Part shown: piece by piece, positions 26,936 to 37,191 of the stretch
How positions within the stretch are numbered: the first letter of the stretch is position 1
Layout of the letters: each line of letters opens with the position of its first letter
Assembly (NCBI RefSeq): GCF_900109515.1
Contig: NZ_FOBD01000001.1
Span: 496,001 to 560,000 of the forward strand
Length of the DNA stretch: 64,000 nt
Source: Paenibacillus sp. OK003
GTDB lineage: Bacteria; Bacillota; Bacilli; Paenibacillales; Paenibacillaceae
Direction: 5' to 3'
Made by a program: the position numbers and the translations under genes
The notes under the pieces: generated by a model
What the model was told of the DNA's origin: nothing
Database searches by the model: none
The model's input: the letters and a program-made list of their open reading frames with translations, nothing else

Positions 26936-29900
26936 TTGGATAAACTCAGGAAACCAATGATATTTATGTTATCTGCAACCCTTGCACTGTCTTCCGGGCC
27001 GTTGATGCTGCCGAGTAAGGCGTATGCCGATCTGAGCAGTATACCCGCCACGTTGCTTCAGGACGATTTTTCGGATGGGAATTACACGGATTCACCTGCG
27101 TGGAACGTAAACTCAGGCAATTGGGAAGTACTCGCGGACCCGACAGATACGTCCAACTCCACGCTTTTCCAGAGTGACACCAATGAAGGCATCATCTCTA
27201 CTGGAGACTCCATGTCGGACATGACCGTGTCCATGCGCTTTTACACGGGAGCCGGTCAGGGGTATCCGGGAATATTGCCGCGGTTTCAGGATAAGAGCAA
27301 CTTTTACTATTTTCAAATGCAGGTCCCCAATAATAAACTCGTTTTCTCCAAACGGGTGAACGGAACAGATACTACTTTGAAAACGGTGGACTATGCGTTT
27401 GCCAAAAATACATGGTACACACTCAAAGTGGTGTTATCCGGTACCACCATTCGCGGGTATATCGCGGAAAACGGCTCCGATCGGTTGGTATTCGATCTGG
27501 TCGATCCTACATACACGACAGGTACCGTGGGCATTCGGAATAAGTGGCAATCGGTACATGCAGATGACGTGATCATTGCCGAGCAGCCGCCGGGGAACGA
27601 TATCCAGCTCTCTATTGCCGAGCAAACGGCGTCTTCGGTTTCACTGCAATGGTCTGAAATCGCGGGTGCATCAGCCTATCGCCTGTACCGTTCCTCTACG
27701 CCTGAAGGCGGTTATTCTCTGGTAACTAGTACCGGATCTTTGGGACACACGGATGTAGGATTAAGCGGGGATACGGTGTATTATTACAAACTCGCTTATG
27801 AATACGGAGGTCTAACCGAGTCATTATGGACTGCTCCGCTGGAAGTTCGGACGACTGCGGCGGCACCACAGGCTCCTGGCGAATTAAAGGCCGAAGCACT
27901 CAATACCACAAGCGTGAAGCTATCTTGGTCCGCCGTGGACAAGTCAACGGGTTATCGCGTGGTTCGGGCCGAAGCTGGCAGTGAGCAATACGAGCAGATC
28001 TATGAAGGTAAAGGGCTAACATTCACGGATAATGCACTTGAGCCGGACACCAGCTACAGCTATCGTGTGACGGCCTTTAATGCAGCTGGTGAGTCAGCGG
28101 CCACTGTTGCAGAAGCCACGACATATTCCATTGACTCTCCTGCAGAGTTTGCTGCCACAGCTGTGACGGATACTTCAATCTCACTGGGGTGGAATGCCCT
28201 TACCGGATCTGATGTAACGTATACGCTCTCCAGGTCTACCAGTGCTACGGGTACGTATCAACAGGTCTATAGTGGGAATGAAAACACGTTTAACGATAGT
28301 GGTCTGACGATGGGCACAGGATATTTTTACATCATTCAGGCGACCGTGGACGGCGTAACTTCTCCAGCATCCGCACCGTTGGGTGTTGCCACACTTCGCA
28401 CAAGCATCACACCGGGGCAATTGTGGCCAGATCTGGAAGGTAAACCGATCGATGCGCATGGGGCTGGTTTTTTCTATGATGAACAGACGGAGACCTATTA
28501 CTGGTATGGCGAATATCATAAGGGCGGCTGGCCAGCTGTTGGTGTGCGTGTGTATTCATCGAAGGATCTCATGAATTGGACGGACCGAGGCATGGCTCTA
28601 ACAACACTGCAATCCATGGATGATTTTGATAATGACCCGTTGATCTCCAAATTGTATGCGGGGCGTGAGGACCGCGTGGATATCTGGGCAGATATTCGCA
28701 AAGGACGGATCATTGAACGACCAAAGGTCATTTACAACGACAAAACGAAGAAATACGTGATGTGGGCTCACATGGATGGTGATAAGGACCCTTATAACGA
28801 TAATGCGAACTACGGTAAGGCGCGTGCCGGTTATGCGATCAGTGACTCTCCGACAGGGCCTTTTGTGTATCAGAAGAGTTACCGGATGGACAGAGCTCCG
28901 GAAGGGGAGAAAGATTACTTCCCAAGCGATAAGGGCATGGCACGTGACATGACGTTGTTCAAGGATGATGACGGTACCGGTTATCTGATATATTCCAGCG
29001 AAGAAAACCTGACACTCTATATCTCCAAACTGAATGAAGACTACAGTGACGTAACAGGGTGGCATAAGGAAGGACGAACGGATGAAAAAGGCAATCCGGT
29101 ACGTGATTCGACCTATCAGGCTGAGTATGGCATAGATTACGTGCGTGTGTTCCCGGGAGGGCAGCGCGAAGCACCGGCGATGTTTAAGTATCAGGGGAAA
29201 TATTATATTTTGACTTCCGGGGCTTCCGGCTGGGCCCCTAACGAAAACAAAGTGACGGTGGCGGATAACATTTTTGGCCCGTGGTCAACGCAGACCAATC
29301 CGTTCGTGCGTACGTTGCCGAGCGATCCCGATCCAGGCAAGGCATTCGGCACACAGACCACATCCGTCATTCCGGTCGATCCGGAAAAAGGCAAGTTCAT
29401 TTACGTGGGGGATACGTGGAATGGTGGCAATTTCTCGAATGACGCTGCAAAATACGTGTTCTTGCCCATTGAGTTTGGAATAGGCTCCGACATCGCGATC
29501 AAGTGGTATAACAGCTGGACACCTGATCTGTTGAATTCGATGGGCAAGGTTGATATTGCTGATCCGTTGCCAGAAGCCGTGGCATTAGGCAAAGTACCAT
29601 CCCTGCCAACAACATTGAATGTGCGCGAGGGTGGTGAACTGGTGTCAACGCCAGCAGTATGGACAATTGATAACCGGGTCATGACGGCAGAAGATTTTGC
29701 TAAGCCAGGACCGCTCACGTTACAGGTAACGACACCGGAATATAACAACAAAAAGCAGGCAGTTCGCGTAAACGTCATCCCGGAAAACACACTCTATTTC
29801 GTGAATAGCGGAGGTTACGAAACGGCTGATTATAGTCTCATGGGTGCCTATATGAAAGGAACACTTGCCAACCCGGGAATGGCAGACCAGATGTACGCTC

Positions 29901-32161
29901 CGGTGGAGGGTCGCAATTGGGGGTATACCAGCGCAGATGCACTGTCATCCGGTTCAAATGGCGGAGATATATTCTCGACCGTACGTTATCTGAACGGTGG
30001 CAATGTCAGCAATTCACCTAAAGGCACGGACTTAACCTATAGATTTGATGTGCCAAACGGGACATACGATGTCTACGCCGGATTCAACGATCCGTGGAGC
30101 AATACATCGCGCAGAGCTAATTTCTTCATCAATGGCACCAATACCGGTGCAGTTACTTTTACGCCTGCCAGCGTTAGAGCCCACAAAGGCATCAGCGTGT
30201 CGGACAACAAACTGGAGTTGACCGTGCGCAATACGGCATCGCAGGACCCGATGATTAGCTGGATTATGATCGTTAAACCTGACGCCGCGCCACCTGCAAA
30301 TGATAGTGCTGGCCTTAATGCTGATGCGTTAGATTCAACGAGCGCAACGCTTCGCTGGGATGCTCATCTTGGTGCAGCAAGCTACAAGCTCTACCGCTCA
30401 GATCGTGAGCAAGGAGAGTATAAGGTGGTCTACAGCGGCAATGGACGGGAGTACACGGACAATGAACTGAACCCCGGCACGGAATATTATTACAAAGTGG
30501 AAGCTTTGGATGCGACGGGGCAATCCTTGAGAGGTGAATCTTCCGCTTATCAGGTGCACACGGCTCAGCAGAGCGCTGCGGATGTAGCAACAGGGATTAC
30601 GGCACTGGAACAGCCTTCCGCAGGTGCAAAAAAACTGAAGTTACCATCCGTACCACAAGGTTTCACGGTGAAGATCGCTTCCAGTTCGGTACCGTCGGTC
30701 ATTCAAACCGATGGAACGATTGTCCCACCATCTAAGGAAACAACAGTAACACTGGAGCTGGAAATTACTCGAACTTCTGACGACAGTAGAGCCTTGACTG
30801 TACCGTTGACAGTGAAGGTGCCGGCATCTGTTCCTTCCCCTGGAGGCACGGACCCTGGTTCGGGCGGTAATCCAGGCGGCAATTCCGGTGGGAATTCAGG
30901 AAATGGTTCTGGTTCAGGCAACAATGGCGGACAATCAGGAAGTGGAAGTCCAAGTGCAGAGAATGCTGTACCACAACCTAAACCGGAGAAAGACCGTTCC
31001 GTTCTGGAGTTGCAGGGACAGTCTGACCAGAAGGGTGTAGTGCAGTCCAACGTGGACGCTTCAACGATTAAAGAGGCTTTTCAAGTTGCACCTTCAACAT
31101 ATGCGGGTCAGCGCTTGGTCGAACTTCGGCTGAAGCCGGTTTCGGGAGCAACGGCATATGAAGTATCTCTGCCTGCCTCTGCGTTAATAGATCAGGGTGA
31201 GTCACATGTGTTCAACATTGTTACAGAGCTGGGGATGTTGGAGCTTCCTGCGACACTATTAACGAAGGATATAGTTGGTGATGGGATTGCATCCATCCGA
31301 TTGGTCAGAACGGAGCTACCAAAAACAGTCGCAGATCAGCTTGGCACGCAATATGGAGTCCAGCTTGAACTTCAACTGGATGATCAACCATGGCCATCGG
31401 AAAGCGAATTGAACCTTCGTCTGCCTTACCAATCATCACAAAATGCTCAGCAGGATCGGATTGTAGCATTTGTCATTGGCGCGAACGGTGTGGCAACCCC
31501 GTTGCCGCAAAGTTACTACGATCAAAAAAGCGGGCAGCTTGTATTTTCCGTAACATCACTCACAGGAAATTATACTGTTGTGTCTGTGGAGCAGACATTC
31601 GCAGATCTTGCAGAAGTGCAGTGGGCCAAGAAAGCAATGGAGGCTTTGGCTGTCCGAGGTGTAATTGATGCTGAGGCAAGCGGTGATTCCACCCAGTTAC
31701 ATCCAAAACAGGAGATGACCCGCGGCCAATACATGCAATGGTTGATGACTGCGCTGGGCTTGAATGCTTCTTCCGGGAATGCGTTCTCCGATGTCAGCAC
31801 TGATGCCACGTATTATAAAGCAGTAACTGCAGCGCGTTCGCTTGGCATCACTAGCGGCACCGGGGACGGGCGCTTTATGCCTGAGGCAACCATCACCCGT
31901 CAGGAAATGATGACGCTGACGGTGAGGGCACTTGGAGCGGCCGGATTGGTCGAGCCGGAATCAGCTTCGGTGGAAAGCCTTGTACAGTTCCGCGATGCTT
32001 CCACGATCCGATCATATGCCCGCGATAGCGTAGCCATGCTTGTGAAGCTGGGCATCGTCGGCGGATACAACGGAGAGGTGAAGCCTCTTGCCCAAGCGAC
32101 TCGTGCCGAATCGGCCACACTGCTGTATGCAATGATGAGCAAATTGATTTGGCCTAACTGA
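26936..32161 (+). CDS. Secreted GH43-like/FN3/carbohydrate-binding/SLH surface protein
   Basis: 1741 residues. Signal peptide 1-32 (cleavage near KAYA-DLS). About 35-215 is a concanavalin-type lectin domain; three FN3 modules follow (about 220-490); about 495-880 is a five-bladed GH43-type propeller with D506 (DAHGAG), D671 (RDMTLF) and E745 (REAPAMF) at the base, modulator and acid positions; then an Ig-like strand set, a malectin-like binding domain (about 960-1115), another FN3, a Gly/Ser/Asn linker (about 1300-1340), a ZU5-like region and three SLH repeats (about 1560-1741). It should be anchored to the wall and trim plant or microbial galactans or arabinans. TTG start at 26936 behind AAAGGAGAG. 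Confidence 0.9.
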   Translation: MDKLRKPMIFMLSATLALSSGPLMLPSKAYADLSSIPATLLQDDFSDGNYTDSPAWNVNSGNWEVLADPTDTSNSTLFQSDTNEGIISTGDSMSDMTVSMRFYTGAGQGYPGILPRFQDKSNFYYFQMQVPNNKLVFSKRVNGTDTTLKTVDYAFAKNTWYTLKVVLSGTTIRGYIAENGSDRLVFDLVDPTYTTGTVGIRNKWQSVHADDVIIAEQPPGNDIQLSIAEQTASSVSLQWSEIAGASAYRLYRSSTPEGGYSLVTSTGSLGHTDVGLSGDTVYYYKLAYEYGGLTESLWTAPLEVRTTAAAPQAPGELKAEALNTTSVKLSWSAVDKSTGYRVVRAEAGSEQYEQIYEGKGLTFTDNALEPDTSYSYRVTAFNAAGESAATVAEATTYSIDSPAEFAATAVTDTSISLGWNALTGSDVTYTLSRSTSATGTYQQVYSGNENTFNDSGLTMGTGYFYIIQATVDGVTSPASAPLGVATLRTSITPGQLWPDLEGKPIDAHGAGFFYDEQTETYYWYGEYHKGGWPAVGVRVYSSKDLMNWTDRGMALTTLQSMDDFDNDPLISKLYAGREDRVDIWADIRKGRIIERPKVIYNDKTKKYVMWAHMDGDKDPYNDNANYGKARAGYAISDSPTGPFVYQKSYRMDRAPEGEKDYFPSDKGMARDMTLFKDDDGTGYLIYSSEENLTLYISKLNEDYSDVTGWHKEGRTDEKGNPVRDSTYQAEYGIDYVRVFPGGQREAPAMFKYQGKYYILTSGASGWAPNENKVTVADNIFGPWSTQTNPFVRTLPSDPDPGKAFGTQTTSVIPVDPEKGKFIYVGDTWNGGNFSNDAAKYVFLPIEFGIGSDIAIKWYNSWTPDLLNSMGKVDIADPLPEAVALGKVPSLPTTLNVREGGELVSTPAVWTIDNRVMTAEDFAKPGPLTLQVTTPEYNNKKQAVRVNVIPENTLYFVNSGGYETADYSLMGAYMKGTLANPGMADQMYAPVEGRNWGYTSADALSSGSNGGDIFSTVRYLNGGNVSNSPKGTDLTYRFDVPNGTYDVYAGFNDPWSNTSRRANFFINGTNTGAVTFTPASVRAHKGISVSDNKLELTVRNTASQDPMISWIMIVKPDAAPPANDSAGLNADALDSTSATLRWDAHLGAASYKLYRSDREQGEYKVVYSGNGREYTDNELNPGTEYYYKVEALDATGQSLRGESSAYQVHTAQQSAADVATGITALEQPSAGAKKLKLPSVPQGFTVKIASSSVPSVIQTDGTIVPPSKETTVTLELEITRTSDDSRALTVPLTVKVPASVPSPGGTDPGSGGNPGGNSGGNSGNGSGSGNNGGQSGSGSPSAENAVPQPKPEKDRSVLELQGQSDQKGVVQSNVDASTIKEAFQVAPSTYAGQRLVELRLKPVSGATAYEVSLPASALIDQGESHVFNIVTELGMLELPATLLTKDIVGDGIASIRLVRTELPKTVADQLGTQYGVQLELQLDDQPWPSESELNLRLPYQSSQNAQQDRIVAFVIGANGVATPLPQSYYDQKSGQLVFSVTSLTGNYTVVSVEQTFADLAEVQWAKKAMEALAVRGVIDAEASGDSTQLHPKQEMTRGQYMQWLMTALGLNASSGNAFSDVSTDATYYKAVTAARSLGITSGTGDGRFMPEATITRQEMMTLTVRALGAAGLVEPESASVESLVQFRDASTIRSYARDSVAMLVKLGIVGGYNGEVKPLAQATRAESATLLYAMMSKLIWPN

Positions 32162-32190
32162 CAATAACAACCATTTTATCCTAAGAAGAG

Positions 32191-32240
32191 AAGGCTTACT
32201 TCAACCTGGATTACAGGAGTAAGTAAGCCTTTTTCTTTTT
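32191..32240 (+). terminator. Intrinsic terminator after GH43/SLH gene
   Basis: AAGGCTTACTT pairs with AAGTAAGCCTT around a 19-base loop, followed by TTTCTTTTT. It also faces the converging oxidoreductase gene. Confidence 0.8.
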
Positions 32241-32322
32241 GCTTATGCGCCCTGGCATGGGGGATAACTGGATGGTGAAGTCACTCTTAACGAGCAAGTC
32301 GCTTTCTTTCCGATTGTAGAGG

Positions 32323-32883
32323 TTACTTGTAATGTCTGCCGATTTGATACGCTTGCTCCATCAAGCTCTCGATATGGGTTTTGGAATCGGATATCGTTTC
32401 ATAGAGAAACTCCACTCGGGATTCCTGCAATCTTGCATAACCCGCAATCCCATTATTCAGATAGTTCGAAATCATGTTGTAATAATCGTATTTATGGAAT
32501 GACGCCTCCGTTCCTCCAGCTAGTGCAATCCAGAGTGCCTTTTTGGAGTTTGTTTTGTTCAGCAGCCCCATGTTCCATACCTTGTCCAGATAGGCTTTGA
32601 GCATGGAAGGAACGTTGTACCACCATACCGGGAAAATAAATACAATGGCATCAGCCGCAAGCACACGATCCAGCTCTTTGCGAATCATAGGAGCATGCTG
32701 TTTGTCGGGATTTTGCCAGTCTCGCTCATCTTCTATACGATATAGTGGATCAAATCCGTCATGATATAGATCGAGGATATCGATTTCATGGGAATTCTCC
32801 TGTATCCCTTCTATAAAACGATTCATCACGGCAAATGTTAGGGAGTCCTGTCTTGGGTGAGTAACGACCAATTTGATTTTCAT
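32323..32883 (-). CDS. NAD(P)H-dependent oxidoreductase, flavodoxin-like fold
   Basis: 186 residues with the quinone-reductase/MdaB flavodoxin fold: THPRQDSLTFAV phosphate loop, VFIFPVWWYNVPSMLKAYLDKV (flavin and dimer contact) and ALWIALAGGTEASF. It would carry out two-electron reduction of quinones or azo compounds with FMN or FAD. Monocistronic; convergent with the GH43 gene. Confidence 0.9.
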   Translation of the reverse strand: MKIKLVVTHPRQDSLTFAVMNRFIEGIQENSHEIDILDLYHDGFDPLYRIEDERDWQNPDKQHAPMIRKELDRVLAADAIVFIFPVWWYNVPSMLKAYLDKVWNMGLLNKTNSKKALWIALAGGTEASFHKYDYYNMISNYLNNGIAGYARLQESRVEFLYETISDSKTHIESLMEQAYQIGRHYK

Positions 32884-32994
32884 GTATGAGTAACTATTGA
32901 GAAGTACGCACCTTCGAGTGCTGTAGATACCTTGAGGTTCTTCGGTTACTTATGATAATGGATATACATATATGTGATTTAAGGGGGATTACCA

Positions 32995-33129
32995 GTGGAA
33001 CAGGAACTGAAAAGATATGAGAGTGGTGTGCAGGCAATCATCGACCGCATCTGTCTGTGGGGAGAGAATCTTCTGGACAGAGTATATGGAGATAAAAACA
33101 AAGTACTGGAGAATCATTTTAGCGAATAA
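32995..33129 (+). CDS. Small hypothetical protein, 44 residues
   Basis: Reading from GTG 32995 to TAA 33129: MEQELKRYESGVQAIIDRIC and on to ENHFSE. It has a strong AAGGGGGAT ribosome site, a plausible -10 (TATGATAAT) about 40 bases ahead, and its own terminator. The sequence is an amphipathic, mostly helical, charged peptide with one Cys and no membrane segment. Not recognised. Confidence 0.6.
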   Translation: MEQELKRYESGVQAIIDRICLWGENLLDRVYGDKNKVLENHFSE

Positions 33130-33166
33130 ATTCCGCTTTCGACTTCGAACTAACTGCTCCCGAATT

Positions 33167-33220
33167 AAAAAACAACAAAAACCTTCCTGAATCGAGGAGA
33201 AGGGTATTTGTTGTTTTTTG
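33167..33220 (+). terminator. Intrinsic terminator after the 44-residue ORF
   Basis: AAAACAACAAA pairs with TTTGTTGTTTT, with a second ACCTTC/GAAGGGT stem inside, ending in TTTTTT. Confidence 0.75.
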
Positions 33221-33263
33221 CCCTTTATCAGTGAAACTGATAAATACCATAAAATCATCGAAA

Positions 33264-33292
33264 TTGACCCCTACCATCGGGTATGGTAGGTT
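33264..33292 (+). promoter_or_regulatory. Candidate cysJ promoter with spacer palindrome
   Basis: TTGACC (33264-33269) and a weak TAGGTT (33287-33292) are 17 bases apart. The spacer holds the perfect inverted repeat CCTACCAT(33270-33277)/ATGGTAGG (33283-33290). A second inverted repeat, TTTATCAG/CTGATAAA, is at 33224-33244. The layout suggests a repressor site over the promoter; the regulator is not identified. Confidence 0.45.
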
Positions 33293-33360
33293 CAAGAGAG
33301 TAGAAATTAATATGATCATTTTAGTAGGAATTAAAATTGACGTAATGCGCGAGGTGGCAA

Positions 33361-35205
33361 ATGGTGGAACTTCAAGTGACAAACAGCCCTTTTAATCAGG
33401 AACAGGTTGAGCTGCTCAATCGCCTTATTCCTACATTGAACGATGGACAGAAAACGTGGCTTAGCGGATATCTGACAGCCATTCAGGGATTTGCGGCTGT
33501 AGCTGCACCTGCTGGTGTGGAACAACAGCCTGCATCTTCAGCAGGTATTACTCCTGAAAGTGCACCTGTTGCGGCGTCCAGGGAAGTTACGGTACTCTTT
33601 GGATCACAAACCGGGAACTCCAGTGGACTATCCAAGAAACTGGCGAAAAAGCTGGAAGAGCAGGGGCTTCAGGTGACCCTGTCGTCAATGGGAGATTTCA
33701 AACCGAACGGACTGAAAAAAGTAGAGAATCTTCTCATTATTGTCAGCACACATGGAGAAGGCGAACCGCCGGATAATGCGATTCCGTTGCATGAATTCCT
33801 GCATAGCAAACGAGCTCCGAAGCTCGATGGATTGCGTTACTCCGTATTGGCTTTGGGAGATACTTCGTATGAGTTCTTCTGTAAAACAGGCAAGGATTTT
33901 GACATTCGTTTGCAGGAACTTGGCGGAACAGCGCTTGTACCACGTGTGGACTGTGATGTAGATTTTGATGAAGCGGCTGCAGAGTGGATGAATGATGTGC
34001 TTGCTTCACTCAGCAGCACACCGGCTGCTGCGGGAGCGGTAACCAGTGAAGCAGTTGGAGCCGCAGTAAGCAGCGGTGAATCCGAGTTCAACCGGACGAA
34101 TCCATTCAGAGCTGAAGTCCTGGAAAATCTCAACCTGAACGGCAGAGGATCGGACCGCGAGACACGTCATATCGAATTGTCTCTGGAAGGTTCCAATCTG
34201 GACTACGAGCCGGGCGATAGCCTCGGTGTGTTCCCTGAGAATCATCCACGCCTGGTCGATGAGCTGATCGCAGCCATGGAATGGAATGCGGATGAGCGCG
34301 TTACGGTGAATAAAAGTGGAGACCAGGTTTCTGTACGTGAAGCATTATTGCGTTACTTCGAAATTACTGCTGTCACAAGACCCGTTGTGGAGCAGCTGGC
34401 AAAGCTGAGCCCGGGTAGCGGGTTGCCCGCTCTGCTTGCAGATGATTCGGAATTCCGCAAAGTCATGAACAGCTGTGACTTGCTGGATATAGTACAGGAT
34501 TATCAGCTTAAAGGTATTCCGGCTGCATCATTCGTAGCTGTGCTTCGCAAAATCCCGGCACGTCTGTATTCGATTGCAAGCAGTTCGAAGTCTTTCCCGG
34601 ATGAAGTTCATCTTACTGTTCGTACGGTACGTTACGAATCACGTGGCAGAGAGCGCTACGGTGTGTGCTCTGTTCATCTGGCTGAACGAGTTGAACTAGG
34701 GGATACATTACCTGTATTTATTCAGCAAAATCCAAACTTCAAACTGCCGGAGAACCCGGATGCTCCAATCATCATGATTGGACCAGGTACAGGTGTAGCT
34801 CCGTTCAGATCATTCCTTGGAGAGCGTGAAGAGACGGGTGCAGAAGGCAAAACGTGGCTGTTCTACGGCGATCAGCATTTCTCCACCGATTTCCTCTACC
34901 AGACAGAGTGGCAGCGCTGGCTCAAGGACGGCGTTCTTACGAAGATGGATGTCGCTTTTTCCCGTGATGCAGAAGAGAAAGTATATGTGCAGCATCGGAT
35001 GCTGGAACACAGCAAAGAGCTGTATCAGTGGCTACAGGAGGGTGCAGTTGTATATATCTGTGGTGACGAGAAACGAATGGCACATGATGTTCATGCTGCA
35101 CTCGCAACCATTCTTGAACAAGAGGGTGGCCTAACACCTGAACAGGCAGCGGAATATCTGACACGTTTGCAACAGGAAAAACGGTATCAGCGGGATGTGT
35201 ATTAA
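33361..35205 (+). CDS. cysJ: Sulfite reductase flavoprotein, alpha subunit
   Basis: 614 residues: flavodoxin domain (about 78-215, FGSQTGNSSGLSKKLA), FAD-binding with connecting domain (about 245-455, YEPGDSLGVFPEN; RLYSIASS), and NADPH-binding domain (about 460-614, IGPGTGVAPFRSFL, YICGDEKRMAHDVH), ending in the conserved aromatic VY. It passes electrons from NADPH via FAD and FMN to the CysI hemoprotein, reducing sulfite to sulfide for cysteine synthesis. ATG 33361 has GAGGTGG ahead. cysI follows 54 bases later. Confidence 0.97.
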   Translation: MVELQVTNSPFNQEQVELLNRLIPTLNDGQKTWLSGYLTAIQGFAAVAAPAGVEQQPASSAGITPESAPVAASREVTVLFGSQTGNSSGLSKKLAKKLEEQGLQVTLSSMGDFKPNGLKKVENLLIIVSTHGEGEPPDNAIPLHEFLHSKRAPKLDGLRYSVLALGDTSYEFFCKTGKDFDIRLQELGGTALVPRVDCDVDFDEAAAEWMNDVLASLSSTPAAAGAVTSEAVGAAVSSGESEFNRTNPFRAEVLENLNLNGRGSDRETRHIELSLEGSNLDYEPGDSLGVFPENHPRLVDELIAAMEWNADERVTVNKSGDQVSVREALLRYFEITAVTRPVVEQLAKLSPGSGLPALLADDSEFRKVMNSCDLLDIVQDYQLKGIPAASFVAVLRKIPARLYSIASSSKSFPDEVHLTVRTVRYESRGRERYGVCSVHLAERVELGDTLPVFIQQNPNFKLPENPDAPIIMIGPGTGVAPFRSFLGEREETGAEGKTWLFYGDQHFSTDFLYQTEWQRWLKDGVLTKMDVAFSRDAEEKVYVQHRMLEHSKELYQWLQEGAVVYICGDEKRMAHDVHAALATILEQEGGLTPEQAAEYLTRLQQEKRYQRDVY

Positions 35206-35259
35206 TTACAGATCATATGCCGGATAAGGCATCCCGGAGATACGAGAGGAGAAAGCAGC

Positions 35260-36981
35260 ATGGCTTATAATAACTTACTTAACCCGCAGCGCACGAACAG
35301 TGATGTGGAAGATATAAAGATCAAAAGTGACTACTTGCGTGGAAGTCTGACTGAAACGCTGGCGGATCGGATCAGTGGTGCGATTCCTGAGGATGATAAC
35401 CGTCTGATGAAACATCACGGCAGTTATATGCAAGACGACCGTGACCTGCGTAATGAGCGGAATAAATCCAAGCTGGAGCCTGCCTACCAATTCATGTTGC
35501 GTGTGCGTGCTTCCGGAGGCATTGTTACACCCGAACAGTGGTTGATGATGGATCGTGTAGCGCATAAATATGCCAATGAAACGATTCGTTTGACGACGCG
35601 CCAATCATTTCAGCTGCATGGTGTGCTCAAATGGGACCTCAAAAATACCATTCGTGAAGTAAACGATTCGTTGCTCAGCACCCTTGCTGCATGTGGCGAC
35701 GTGAACCGGAACGTCATGTGTAATCCGAATCCGGACCAATCGGATATTCATGCTGAAGTATATGAATGGGCATGCCAGGTGAGTAATCATCTTGACCCAC
35801 GCACTCGTGCGTACCATGAGCTGTGGCTGGATGGAGAGAAAATTATCGATTCACAGGACGCGGATGAAGAAGTAGAGCCGATCTACGGCAAAGTGTATTT
35901 GCCGCGTAAGTTCAAAATCGGGATTGCCGTTCCACCATCCAATGATGTAGATGTGTTTTCGCAGGATCTCGGCTTTATCGCTATTGTAGAGAATGGCAAG
36001 CTGCAAGGCTTTAACGTATCTGTCGGCGGGGGTATGGGGATGTCTCATGGTGATCCGAAGACTTATCCTCAGGTGTCTAAAGTCATTGGTTTCTGTACAC
36101 CAGAGCAAATGATTGATGTTGCGGAGAAAACGGTTATGATTCAGCGTGATTATGGGGATCGTGCTGTGCGTAAACATGCCCGTTTCAAATATACAATCGA
36201 TGACCGCGGCCTCGCCTGGTTCGTGGAAGAACTGACGAGTCGTCTCGGCTGGAAGCTGGATGCGGCGCGTGAATTCCATTTTGAACATAATGGAGATCGT
36301 TACGGTTGGGTAAAAGGCAGCAACGGCAGATGGCACTACACCTTGTACATTCAAAATGGACGTGTAAAGGATGTGGACGGTTATCCGCTCATGACAGGTC
36401 TGCGTGAAATTGCCAAAATCCATACCGGAGATTTCCGTCTCACAGCGAATCAGAATCTCATTATCGGAAACATCAGCAGCCAGAAGAAGAAAAAGATTGA
36501 GGCACTGATTGAGCAATACAATCTGACCGATGGTGCTCACTACTCGGCGCTTCGCAGAAGTTCTATGGCTTGTGTGGCGCTTCCGACTTGTGGTCTTGCC
36601 ATGGCGGAGTCCGAACGGTATCTGCCTTCACTGATCGACAAGCTGGAGCCTGTACTGGACGAAGCAGGGCTGAGAGACGAAGAGATTGTCATTCGTATGA
36701 CGGGTTGCCCGAACGGCTGCGCGAGACCGATGCTGGCTGAGATCTCGTTTATCGGCAAAGCTCCGGGAAAATACAATATGTACCTCGGCGGAAGTTTTAC
36801 CGGGCATCGCTTGAACAAATTGTACAAAGAAAATATTGGCGAAGCCGAAATTTTGGATACATTGACTCCAATGGTGAATCAATATGCCAAAGAGCGCCAT
36901 GATGGTGAGCATTTTGGAGATTTCGTCATTCGTGCCGGTTATGTGCCTGAAGTGCTGGACGGTCAGCAGTTTCATGCCTAA
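35260..36981 (+). CDS. cysI: Sulfite reductase hemoprotein, beta subunit
   Basis: 573 residues with two ferredoxin-like and two siroheme/4Fe-4S repeats. The iron-sulfur and siroheme cysteines are C438 and C444 ([10 protein letters not shown]) and C483 and C487 ([10 protein letters not shown]). The [16 protein letters not shown] [12 protein letters not shown] motif binds sulfite and siroheme. It reduces sulfite to sulfide with six electrons from CysJ. Strong AGGAG ribosome site; cotranscribed with cysJ. No sulfate uptake or activation genes are in the window. Confidence 0.97.
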   Translation: MAYNNLLNPQRTNSDVEDIKIKSDYLRGSLTETLADRISGAIPEDDNRLMKHHGSYMQDDRDLRNERNKSKLEPAYQFMLRVRASGGIVTPEQWLMMDRVAHKYANETIRLTTRQSFQLHGVLKWDLKNTIREVNDSLLSTLAACGDVNRNVMCNPNPDQSDIHAEVYEWACQVSNHLDPRTRAYHELWLDGEKIIDSQDADEEVEPIYGKVYLPRKFKIGIAVPPSNDVDVFSQDLGFIAIVENGKLQGFNVSVGGGMGMSHGDPKTYPQVSKVIGFCTPEQMIDVAEKTVMIQRDYGDRAVRKHARFKYTIDDRGLAWFVEELTSRLGWKLDAAREFHFEHNGDRYGWVKGSNGRWHYTLYIQNGRVKDVDGYPLMTGLREIAKIHTGDFRLTANQNLIIGNISSQKKKKIEALIEQYNLTDGAHYSALRRSSMACVALPTCGLAMAESERYLPSLIDKLEPVLDEAGLRDEEIVIRMTGCPNGCARPMLAEISFIGKAPGKYNMYLGGSFTGHRLNKLYKENIGEAEILDTLTPMVNQYAKERHDGEHFGDFVIRAGYVPEVLDGQQFHA

Positions 36982-36997
36982 GTAGATGAATTTGTGC

Positions 36998-37032
36998 AGA
37001 GAAGCATTCCCTAGGGAATTGCTTCTTTGGCG
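36998..37032 (+). terminator. Hairpin after cysI
   Basis: AGAAGCATTCCC pairs with GGGAATTGCTTCT; the tail TTGGCGTTTTT is only moderately T-rich. Confidence 0.55.
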
Positions 37033-37191
37033 TTTTTGGATCGTTTTTCTTTGGGATTTCGGAACGTAGCAAGGTGATATTGACTTGGCTTTTACCATTT
37101 TTTCGTGAGTCTAAACTTGTTGAAGTAAGCCCAACAAGATATAATGACAAAGTAGAAAGCAGATTATATGTTGAAAGTGAGCGGAAACGAT

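Noticed and set aside
35851-36540. 229-codon open frame on the minus strand inside cysI
   Set aside because: It is antisense to clear cysI motifs, has no ribosome site and reads as low-similarity sequence.
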